DNA of 51,131 bases from positions 1 to 51,131 of the forward strand of contig CAZNYW010000028.1 in NCBI GenBank assembly GCA_964577375.1. The letters are read 5' to 3'. Position numbers and translations under genes: made by a program. How positions within the stretch are numbered: position 1 is the stretch's first letter; each line of letters begins with the position of its first letter. The notes below the pieces were generated by a model. That model ran no database searches. It had not been told where the DNA came from and was given only the letters and a program-made list of their open reading frames with translations. This DNA comes from DATKUC01 sp964577375. Lineage in GTDB: Bacteria > Spirochaetota > Spirochaetia > DSM-27196 > DATKUC01. Positions 33,321-40,944 of the stretch are shown piece by piece.

Positions 33321-35879
33321 GTGAAAAAGCTAATCGGTGTCGTCGGAGCCGTCATTCTCATACTGGCCGCCCTGAGCGGGTGCCGGACGCTCTTCGGCCG
33401 CGGGCATGGTCCCGTGGACTCCTTCGCGTTTCTCCCGGAGTACAATCCCGGACTGGCGCGCCCTGTTACCGGACAGATCAACGAGCGCTCCGATCCGAAG
33501 CTGATAGAGGCGGTGGTTCCGCCGGGAACCGACACGTCGAATCTCGTTGCCACCTTTTCGCTCAACACCGAAGCGTCAATTCGCGTGATTTCCTCCGGCG
33601 CGACCGTCGTCCAGCAGAACAATCAGACCCCGAACAACTTTCAGTCGCCGGTGCTCTATTCCATCAAGGTTCCAAAAGACGATGAGCCCTGGCTCTACCG
33701 CGTGGTCGTCCGTGAAGCGGAGCGAAACGCGCTGCTCGGGCAGCTTCGGGTCGCTGACGGAACACCTCTCGATCCACCCTTCAATCCGAACACGACCAGC
33801 TATACGACAACGGTGCCCTATGCGAGCACTCAGGTCACGATCGAGGCGGCGGCACAGAGCGCTCATCTGCAGGGGATGTCGATCGGCGCACGTGAGGTGC
33901 GCGGATCGCGCGCTTCGGTGGCAGTTCCCTTTACCGGGACGGATCGCCTGACAGTGCCGATCCAGACGACTGCAGAGGACCAGACCTCCACCGCCCAGTA
34001 CTCGATAACGATAGTACGCGGTGCACCGGACACCAACTCGACCCTCGGGTCCCTCGGTATACGGGACGCGGGCCTCACCCCGCTGTTTACCCCCAACCGT
34101 CTGAGCTACTCAGCACAGGTGCCCTATTCGGCGAAGTCGCTGCAAGTCCGCGCGGTTCCGCAGAGCAGGTATGCCACCGTATCGTTTGCGACGCCGACAC
34201 CACGGAGCGGTCTTGCGTCGATACCCGCACAGGGAGATCCGCGGACCGGAAACGGCGCCCGGATAGATTTCTCCCGCACCGACCATCTCACCCTCGTGGT
34301 CATCGTGACCGCGCAGGACGGCAGCGCCTCGCAGTACTCGGTGAACATCACCCGGGCCGCGCCGGACCGCAACAACGCTCTTGCGGATCTTCAGCTGCCG
34401 GGATCGAACATCACTCCCCGGTTCAATCCCAACCGGCTCTACTACAACGTGGACGTACCCTACAATTCGCAACAGTTCACGATCGTGGCACTGCCGCAGA
34501 GCCCCGTCGCGAAGGTAGCGCTCGGAGGCGCCCAGTACAATGGAAACCCGGCGTCCGCCGACGGCGCGAGAGTAAGGTTTGCCGGAACGGATCGGGCGTT
34601 GGTGACGGTCAACGTTAGCGCGCAGGATGGGTCGGTTCTCGCCTACACGCTGAGCATCCGGCGTGGCCCGCCCGACAGCAATTCCGAACTCACCGCGCTG
34701 CTGGTCGCGCCGGGCCGGCTGGCCCCGGCCTTCTCTCCGCGGACGGCTACCTACAGCGTAACGATCCCCGGATCGGCTCAGGCTGCAAACATCACCGTTC
34801 AGACGGCGAGTCCCTATGCGTCGGTGACGACCTCCGACAGCGCAATTTCACAATCAGGGACCGCGGCGGACGGCAAGGTTTTCACCGTTCCCGTGACGGC
34901 CGGCCGGACCCGCTCGGTCGACCTGGTGGTGACCGCACAGGATGGCTCACAGAGGCTCTATCGTGTAAACGTCACGCGGGAGGCTGCGCCGGTGAAGCCG
35001 GCTCCGAAGGAGACCAACTCCCGCCTCTCGGGCATCGTGGTCGCGGGCGGACACCTGACACCGGCGTTCTCACCCGAGCGGATGGCCTATGCCATCAGCG
35101 TCCCCACCTCGCAGAACCGCATTTCTCTCTTCCCGATAGCCGAAAGCTCCCGCGCACGGATAACGGTGGACGGACGGCCTGTCGGCAACTCGGCACAGTC
35201 GATTCAGCTCCAGCCGGGCAATCCGCGGATCCTGGTAATCCAGGTGGTCGCGGAAAATGGGTCTGCCTCCCGCTATACGGTAACCGTTACACGTCAGCTC
35301 CCGCCGGCCGAGCAGAAACGGAACGAGGAGGGCAACGGCCACGGTGAGGGGCAGTCGGGTGACCACCGGGGCAACGGCGGTCAGCAGTCCTCCGAGCGAG
35401 AGCACGGTCAACAGCCGGTTGGCCAGGCACCGCGGCAGGCGCAGCCTCCCGTGGCGCAGGTGCCGCCTCAGCAGCAGCCCGCCGCTTCACAGCCGCGGCA
35501 GCTACAGACGGTTCGCACCGTAGTCACGGTTACCGCCGACGGCTTACGCGTGGATCCGCATGTCTGGAAGGATGTACGGGACGCGAAGGACGAGGTTGGT
35601 TCTCAGGCAACAATCACCGTCCGGCCGGAGGGCTCGAACGATGTGCTCCTGCAGGGATTCGCGGCGGTTCAGGTCCGCCAGCCGGGAAACAGCCCGGCAG
35701 AAATTACGCTGAGGTTCGAGTCCCAGCCGTTCGCGGCTGTTTCAGGGCAGAAGATTTCGGTGGAGGTCGCCATTCGGACACAGAAGGGCAGGTACCTGCA
35801 CTACACCGACGTAGTTCCGGTCGCCGGGCAGATCGCGGTCAAGGTTCCATCCTGGAGCTACGACGCCTCCGCCCGCTAG
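33321..35879 (+). CDS. Cadherin-like beta-sandwich repeat lipoprotein
   Basis: This 852-residue lipoprotein has a signal peptide with LSGC lipobox. Five cadherin-like beta-sandwich domains (PF12733 type) follow, each opening with a line such as NSTLGSLGIRDAGLTPLFTP and closing with YSVNITRAAPD or similar; these closures recur about every 95-105 residues. A Gln/Pro/His-rich linker (about 660-730) leads to a C-terminal domain with no clear family. Such proteins are exposed, extended and often bind polysaccharide or other proteins. Start is GTG at 33321 behind GGGAGG; the upstream open frame has no homology. It probably forms a stalk on the cell surface. Confidence 0.86.
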   Translation: MKKLIGVVGAVILILAALSGCRTLFGRGHGPVDSFAFLPEYNPGLARPVTGQINERSDPKLIEAVVPPGTDTSNLVATFSLNTEASIRVISSGATVVQQNNQTPNNFQSPVLYSIKVPKDDEPWLYRVVVREAERNALLGQLRVADGTPLDPPFNPNTTSYTTTVPYASTQVTIEAAAQSAHLQGMSIGAREVRGSRASVAVPFTGTDRLTVPIQTTAEDQTSTAQYSITIVRGAPDTNSTLGSLGIRDAGLTPLFTPNRLSYSAQVPYSAKSLQVRAVPQSRYATVSFATPTPRSGLASIPAQGDPRTGNGARIDFSRTDHLTLVVIVTAQDGSASQYSVNITRAAPDRNNALADLQLPGSNITPRFNPNRLYYNVDVPYNSQQFTIVALPQSPVAKVALGGAQYNGNPASADGARVRFAGTDRALVTVNVSAQDGSVLAYTLSIRRGPPDSNSELTALLVAPGRLAPAFSPRTATYSVTIPGSAQAANITVQTASPYASVTTSDSAISQSGTAADGKVFTVPVTAGRTRSVDLVVTAQDGSQRLYRVNVTREAAPVKPAPKETNSRLSGIVVAGGHLTPAFSPERMAYAISVPTSQNRISLFPIAESSRARITVDGRPVGNSAQSIQLQPGNPRILVIQVVAENGSASRYTVTVTRQLPPAEQKRNEEGNGHGEGQSGDHRGNGGQQSSEREHGQQPVGQAPRQAQPPVAQVPPQQQPAASQPRQLQTVRTVVTVTADGLRVDPHVWKDVRDAKDEVGSQATITVRPEGSNDVLLQGFAAVQVRQPGNSPAEITLRFESQPFAAVSGQKISVEVAIRTQKGRYLHYTDVVPVAGQIAVKVPSWSYDASAR

Positions 35880-35919
35880 GCTGTAGTCCCACCGGCCGCC
35901 GTCATGGCTGCGGCGGCTG

Positions 35920-36258
35920 CTATTGCTGCCGCCAGAACGCTCGGTATATGATGCCGTCCTGGTTTATGTAGAGAGTCTGGACGATAACGTTGCGATGTCG
36001 ATCGCGTCCGTTGATTTTCTCGTTTGGATTGATGGTCGCGTATCCGCCCGCAAGACGGTAGTACCTCACGATCTCGCCGCCGTGAAGGTCCGAAACGGTC
36101 TCCGCGGGCTTGCCCCACTTCTCTACCAGTGCCTGCTTGGTCTGTCCGACCCAGGCATCCATCTCTGCGGTCAGATCCGCGCGTGACATCGTCTTGCAGG
36201 AAGAAATAACCAGCAGGGTGCCCACAAGCAGCGCCAATATCGCCATGTGTCGTTTCAT
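35920..36258 (-). CDS. Small lipoprotein, BamE/SmpA-like
   Basis: This 112-residue lipoprotein has a signal peptide with LVISSC lipobox and one small domain. The segment GQTKQALVEKWGKPAETVSDL followed by GEIVRYY (positions about 38-66) fits the BamE/SmpA-OmlA fold, where a helix precedes a GxP turn and beta hairpin. BamE proteins support outer-membrane protein insertion, but many unrelated lipoproteins share the fold. ATG at 36258 follows AAGGTGA; the longer frame is unlikely. It stands alone between convergent and divergent neighbours. Confidence 0.72.
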   Translation of the reverse strand: MKRHMAILALLVGTLLVISSCKTMSRADLTAEMDAWVGQTKQALVEKWGKPAETVSDLHGGEIVRYYRLAGGYATINPNEKINGRDRHRNVIVQTLYINQDGIIYRAFWRQQ

Positions 36259-36283
36259 CTGTCTCACCTTGGAGCAGATTATC

Positions 36284-36973
36284 TCACACTGCGCCGAGCC
36301 CGGCAACCTGGTCGACCAACGTGAGCCTCGGAACGATCGTTCCGGGCGAAAGGAGCGTCCCGGGAGTCGTTACCGAGTTGGCCCCGATTCGGCAATTGTC
36401 GCCGATAAGAGCACCGAATTTCTCGACACCTGTACGCACGCGACGCCCGTCGATTACTACGGGGATTTCGCGATCGGTACGTTCGTTGAAATGGTTCGCG
36501 ATGACCACGCCGGCCTCGATATTCACTCCGCTTCCGACAAGGGAGTTGCCCACATAATTGAGGTGCGCAAGCGCGCAGCCGGCAAAGAGAACGCTCGACT
36601 TAATCTCGCAGGAGGAACCGACGTGCGCACGCTCCCCGACGAATACGCCCTCCCTGAGGAGGGTGTTCGGTCCGATGCTGCAGCCCGGCATCAGAACCGC
36701 CGGTCCACGGATCACCACGCCGGATTCCAACCGGGCGGTACGGTATATCGCCGCCTCTCCCTCGATCCGGAACTCATGGCTGGATAGTCGCATCAGAAGC
36801 TCCGAAATGAGAGCCGCCGCTTTCGCGGTGTACTCCCATGGGGGAACACCGTCGGCGAGCGCGGGCGGAGTACGGGCGGCGTCGGAGATGTAGCGTGAGA
36901 GCTTCAAAGGCCCCGGCCGGGGCGACGCCTGGTCCGACTCCTCCGCCCCGTCGGGATGCTCAGATCCCGACAC
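36284..36973 (-). CDS. Left-handed beta-helix (hexapeptide) transferase-like protein
   Basis: This 229-residue protein has a short N-terminal region and then regular hexapeptide-type repeats from about residue 70 (IEGEAAIYRTARLESG, VVIRGPAVLMPGCSIG, NTLLREGVFVGERAHVG and so on) to about 215. These form a left-handed beta-helix as in GlmU C-terminal and LpxA-like acyltransferases. HLNYVGNSLVGSGVNIEAG fits the GlmU acetyltransferase region, so an amino-sugar acyltransferase is plausible; no nucleotidyltransferase domain is present. GTG at 36973 overlaps the aldo/keto reductase gene by 14 bases, so it is translated from the same message. The substrate is unknown. Confidence 0.82.
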   Translation of the reverse strand: MSGSEHPDGAEESDQASPRPGPLKLSRYISDAARTPPALADGVPPWEYTAKAAALISELLMRLSSHEFRIEGEAAIYRTARLESGVVIRGPAVLMPGCSIGPNTLLREGVFVGERAHVGSSCEIKSSVLFAGCALAHLNYVGNSLVGSGVNIEAGVVIANHFNERTDREIPVVIDGRRVRTGVEKFGALIGDNCRIGANSVTTPGTLLSPGTIVPRLTLVDQVAGLGAV

Positions 36974-37949
36974 GCTTCATGCCCTGGGCATCGTACCTGG
37001 TACCCGCGGCCGCCCCCACCGGTATGAGCCCGCCCAGGGTCGAAAGCTCCTCCGGAGAAAGGTGGATCTCGGTGGCCGTCACATTGTCGCGCAGGTACTG
37101 CTCGTGCCGGGTTCCGGGGATCGGGACTATGTCCTCTCCCTGAGAAAGAACCCAGGCGAGGGAAAGCTGCGCGGCGGTTACGCCCTTCTGCTCCGCCATC
37201 CGCTCCACCTTCTCGACCAGCGCCCGGTTGTGCGCAATGTTCTCTTCGGTCATTCGCGGATTATGCCGGCGGAAGTCGGTCTCCCCCAGCTGGCTGGTAT
37301 CCTTGATGAGACCGGTCAGAAAGCCTCGCCCCAGCGGACTGTAGGCGACAAAGCCGATTCCCAGCTCCCGGCAGGTCGCAAGTATGCGGTCCTCCGGATC
37401 ACGGGTCCAGAGCGAATACTCGGTCTGGAGCGCGGTGATGGTGTGGACCTTTGCAGCACGGCGAATGGTCTCCGGCCCGGCCTCGGAGAGCCCGAGATAG
37501 CGAACCTTGCCCTCCTTCACCAGCTCGGCCATGGCACTAACGGTTTCCTCGATAGGGGTATCGGGGTCTACGCGATGCTGGTAGTAGAGATCGATGACAT
37601 CGGTATTGAGCCGTTTGAGGCTCATTTCACACGCCGCCTTGACGTACTCCGGCCTGCCGCTGACACCCAGGAAGGCGCCGTCGACCCGTCGCATGTTGCC
37701 GAACTTGGTCGCGATGGTCACCTTTTCCCGTTTGCCGTCGCGAAGCGCCTGACTCAGCAGTATCTCGTTGTGTCCCACGCCGTACATATCGGCAGTATCG
37801 AAAAAGTTGATGCCGAGGTCGATCGCCCTGTGGATCAGGTTAATTGAAGACTCATCGTTCGAAGCTCCGTAGAACTCCGACATGCCCATGCAGCCCAGAC
37901 CGATTGCGGACACCGAGATGCCGCTTGAACCAAGTTTTCTCTGTTTCAT
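36960..37949 (-). CDS. Aldo/keto reductase
   Basis: This 329-residue NADPH-dependent oxidoreductase has the AKR tetrad: Asp51 and Tyr56 in FFDTADMYG, Lys82 in ATKFG and His in YYQHRVD near 125. The tail QLSLAWVLSQ and PIPGTRHEQYLRDN provide the cofactor phosphate site. The overall form is that of the AKR13/YakC group. Members reduce aldehydes and methylglyoxal-like compounds. It is first in a two-gene unit with the beta-helix protein, whose start overlaps its end. ATG at 37949 lacks a clear ribosome site. Confidence 0.93.
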   Translation of the reverse strand: MKQRKLGSSGISVSAIGLGCMGMSEFYGASNDESSINLIHRAIDLGINFFDTADMYGVGHNEILLSQALRDGKREKVTIATKFGNMRRVDGAFLGVSGRPEYVKAACEMSLKRLNTDVIDLYYQHRVDPDTPIEETVSAMAELVKEGKVRYLGLSEAGPETIRRAAKVHTITALQTEYSLWTRDPEDRILATCRELGIGFVAYSPLGRGFLTGLIKDTSQLGETDFRRHNPRMTEENIAHNRALVEKVERMAEQKGVTAAQLSLAWVLSQGEDIVPIPGTRHEQYLRDNVTATEIHLSPEELSTLGGLIPVGAAAGTRYDAQGMKRVGI

Positions 37950-37999
37950 GGGTACTAACGTACTGAGGGTCCGCGGCCGGGGGCAATCCTGGCTGCTTT

Positions 38000-39109
38000 T
38001 CAGAAACGGTAGGACAGGCCGAGCGAGAAAAGCCGGAAGAAGATGCCGCTGCCGTGGACCGGATAGACAAAGCTGTTGTAGGAGGTCGTCGAGTCGGAAT
38101 AGAAGCTCGCCGGGGTAAAACTCAGCTCGATGCTCGTCCGGAGCGCAAAGCTCGGGGATATGCTGTAACCCAGGCTCGAGGAGAGCGACACCAGCGGGTA
38201 GAAGATCGATTTCGATTCGCCCGGCGCCATGAAGGGAGAAAAGTTCCCGTCGAGATCGCGTCCGATCGTCTGCGAGGTTATGTTGGTAATGTGACCGTAT
38301 CCGGCATAGGCGATCGCACCCAGCTCGGCGAAGAGCCGTCCCACAGTGCGGTAGGTTATGCCCACCCCCGGCAGCGCGAAGAATCCCCGGACATATCCGG
38401 GACCGCCGTTCGACACGTCGCCGAAGGTCAGACTCTCGCCGAAGTAGGTCCAGACGGAAGCGACCACGCCAAAGTGACGGTTCAGAAACCAGCTGAAGTC
38501 AAATGATGCCGGGAGTCCGTTCCAGGCCGCTTCGCTGCGCGAATTGTTGCCGCTTTCGGACGCGAAGGTGAGAACACCGGCTCCCCACAGCGTCATCTCG
38601 AACGGTTTCGCGTACCGGTCCTTCAGCTGTACGGTAGAAATCAGCTCCTGAGCTGAACGGGTCTTTTCCGCCTCAGGACCTGCAACCTTGACAACCTTCG
38701 GCTCCACGAACTGGAGGAATGGCGCGAATTTTTTTGCAGTTTGATCCACAAAATCGACAATCGCGCGGTTGTTGGGTACGCCGGAAAGCTCCTCGGTCGC
38801 CTGCGTTTCGCCGCCGCTCTCGAGACTGGCTGCAATCGACCTGCCGGACCGTGAAATCGCGACCGTTGAATTGGCCGCCGTCCTGTCGGTGACCCTCACA
38901 ATAGGCTGAATGGCTGCGAGCGCGGTGTAGAGATATTCCGGTAGCTGCGACAGGGTGGGATTCGTCTCCGCAAGTCCGGAGGGCGTCGGCTCGAAAAAGA
39001 CCCGCTGCGGAATCCGCGCGGGCTGGATATCCTGCTGCGCGACAGCGGGGAGGGCTGCTGAAAGGAGGAGTACCGCGAAGAGCCCCGAAATGGTCCAGTT
39101 CCGATTCAT
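38000..39109 (-). CDS. Outer-membrane beta-barrel protein
   Basis: This 369-residue exported protein has a signal peptide ending AVAQQ. Residues about 25-190 form a soluble region starting with a segment that scans as an equivalog of a penicillin-type or nucleotide-handling domain to no one I know, so I leave it unnamed. From about 195, alternating aromatic strands (FEMTLWGAGVLTFAS, FDFSWFLNRHFGVVASVWTYFG, positions about 197-250) run to the C-terminal FRLFSLGLSYRF, whose final Phe is the classic outer-membrane barrel signal. It is the last gene of the envelope operon and its ATG overlaps the previous stop by ATGA. Function unknown; probable porin-like or anchoring barrel. Confidence 0.8.
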   Translation of the reverse strand: MNRNWTISGLFAVLLLSAALPAVAQQDIQPARIPQRVFFEPTPSGLAETNPTLSQLPEYLYTALAAIQPIVRVTDRTAANSTVAISRSGRSIAASLESGGETQATEELSGVPNNRAIVDFVDQTAKKFAPFLQFVEPKVVKVAGPEAEKTRSAQELISTVQLKDRYAKPFEMTLWGAGVLTFASESGNNSRSEAAWNGLPASFDFSWFLNRHFGVVASVWTYFGESLTFGDVSNGGPGYVRGFFALPGVGITYRTVGRLFAELGAIAYAGYGHITNITSQTIGRDLDGNFSPFMAPGESKSIFYPLVSLSSSLGYSISPSFALRTSIELSFTPASFYSDSTTSYNSFVYPVHGSGIFFRLFSLGLSYRF

Positions 39110-40944
39110 AGGTGTGTCCCCCAGTTGGCGTACAGTCCGAGCTCGGGATGGTAACCGACAGGATTCGAGAGGTCCCAGTTGAACCGGACCCCGTAGATTC
39201 CGAACGTGAGCCCGAGGCCCCAGAACTGAGGAAGGGCCGACATCTTCCGGTAGGTGTAGAAACGGATCCCCGTTTCGACGTTGATTCCGGCGAACCAGAA
39301 GGGACCGAAATCGTAGGGTGTATTGTTCACCTCTATCGTTGCCCGTGGAACGAAATGGAGGCTCGAAACCAGCCCGAGATAGAGGTCGCGCCGGTACTGT
39401 GAAAAGGTGTAGACCGGGCCGACATAGAGGGGAAAGTCCCATTCAGGACCGTAGGTACTCCGCGGATAGATGGATGGCGCGGTTGCGACCAGAAGCGAGA
39501 GATCACCGACAAGAGGCGCGTTCAGGCTGACTCGAAGGCCGATCCCCGGTCCGTTGGTTCTGCTATTGCTGTCGCCGCTGGAATCGGAGACCTGGTCCAT
39601 AGTGCCCTCTGCTTCAGGCCCGATCGCGAAGATAAAGGGCCGCTCCGATCTTTGACGCACAACCGCCTGTTCGTTCACCCGCACGCTGAAGCCCATCTGC
39701 GACGGCGTGAGCACCGGCTCCTTGACCACACTCTGGCCGACGCTCGGCAGCACCTTCGTTACCGACGAGACAAAATCGGCGCTCATCCTGTCTATGGAGT
39801 CGAAGACGCTCAGACCGGTCTTCTCGTCGAAGAGCGTGCTCGCCTTCACCAGTCTGGTGCGGGTATCGTAGAGCACGGCGTGGACGATCATTTCGTCGCC
39901 CGATACACGGTAGTCTCCGGACACCACCATCCGCGCGCCTGCGCGCTCGGCGAATCCGAAGGCCGGCGCGTCGCTCGCATTTTCGGCGCTGTTCGGCGCC
40001 GCCAGTCGCAGGCCGGCCCGGGTGAGCGCAAGATGAAGCGACTGCTGGAAGACATCGCTCAGGTAGCTGTCCTGGGCCTTGCCGAGGTTGCGGAACGCCC
40101 CGAGCACCAGATCAACGGGTCCGACACGGTCTGCGGCATTCTCCGGTGCACGGGTGAGCGAAAACCGCCGGGAACCGCCCGACGGGCCCACATCGATGAA
40201 GCTTGTGTCGGGTGCATATCCCTTGAGATCGAGCCGCACGAAGTGTCTTCCCTGCGTCAACTGCACGTCGAGCGGAGCTTTGCCCCACACCTGTCCGTCG
40301 ATTGTAATCTCACCTGCAGGCGGATCACTCGTTATGCGGAAGGGGATCCTGGAATGGGCGATGTCGGGAAAGGGTGTGTATGGTCCGAAGCCGTAGGCGC
40401 TTCGCCCGCCCCATTTTGCGATGAAGATGTCGTTCGAGAGAGTCTGAGCGACCCGGCGCTGATCCGAAGGTTCAACCTGACCTACACCGGTCGGCGCGTT
40501 GAGAGATGCCGCACCGGTCGACGAGGTGCCGTTCCCGGCGGCTTCGGGAGCCGGAATGAACTTCTGCGGAAGCAGAACCACCGCGGAGGCAGGAACGGTG
40601 AAGGTATCAGGTCGATAGGAGTGAAGAACCTCGGTCTTTCCGTTCGAAAACCGTACGGTCCTGCCGACGAACCGGTAGGTTCCCGGTTTGACCCGCTGCG
40701 TGTGGAAACGCCAGCCGGAATCATTTATCGACCAACGGACAGGTGTGGGACCGTCAAAGGCAACGATGTCCGACTGCGGGCGCGCCTTGTCGGCGGCGAC
40801 CGGCTGGTCGGCGACCAGGACAAGCATGGAGTCGGCCGACGCGCCCGGCTGCGGCAGGCTCGCGCATCCGGCGAGCAGTACCAGAGCGGCGGGCAATACC
40901 CACAGGTGTCTTGATCGGACCCGAACCCGGCACCGACCCACCAT
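39106..40944 (-). CDS. PEGA-domain lipoprotein with C-terminal barrel-like region
   Basis: This 612-residue lipoprotein has an Arg-rich signal peptide with LLAGC lipobox. A PEGA domain lies at about 195-245 (ITSDPPAGEITIDGQVWGKAP, positions about 201-221). A middle region (AFGFAERAGARMVVSGDYRV) resembles the TolB-N/curli CsgG-like fold that recurs in lipoproteins assessing a family of paralogues. Residues from about 465 alternate like membrane strands (LYVGPVYTFSQYRRDLYLGLV). Start and stop overlap neighbours by one and four bases (TGATG, ATGA), so the three-gene operon is translated as a coupled unit. A role in envelope assembly or stability is inferred. Confidence 0.8.
   Translation of the reverse strand: MVGRCRVRVRSRHLWVLPAALVLLAGCASLPQPGASADSMLVLVADQPVAADKARPQSDIVAFDGPTPVRWSINDSGWRFHTQRVKPGTYRFVGRTVRFSNGKTEVLHSYRPDTFTVPASAVVLLPQKFIPAPEAAGNGTSSTGAASLNAPTGVGQVEPSDQRRVAQTLSNDIFIAKWGGRSAYGFGPYTPFPDIAHSRIPFRITSDPPAGEITIDGQVWGKAPLDVQLTQGRHFVRLDLKGYAPDTSFIDVGPSGGSRRFSLTRAPENAADRVGPVDLVLGAFRNLGKAQDSYLSDVFQQSLHLALTRAGLRLAAPNSAENASDAPAFGFAERAGARMVVSGDYRVSGDEMIVHAVLYDTRTRLVKASTLFDEKTGLSVFDSIDRMSADFVSSVTKVLPSVGQSVVKEPVLTPSQMGFSVRVNEQAVVRQRSERPFIFAIGPEAEGTMDQVSDSSGDSNSRTNGPGIGLRVSLNAPLVGDLSLLVATAPSIYPRSTYGPEWDFPLYVGPVYTFSQYRRDLYLGLVSSLHFVPRATIEVNNTPYDFGPFWFAGINVETGIRFYTYRKMSALPQFWGLGLTFGIYGVRFNWDLSNPVGYHPELGLYANWGTHL

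Noticed and set aside
35895..35917. GCCGCC/GGCGGC hairpin between the cadherin-like and BamE-like genes as terminator
   Set aside because: Six-base arms in GC-rich sequence with an 11-base loop and no T-run; it could be chance.
39652..40914. Plus-strand open frame of 420 codons opposite the PEGA lipoprotein
   Set aside because: Shadow frame; the minus strand has the signal peptide, lipobox and PEGA domain and is coupled to its neighbours.
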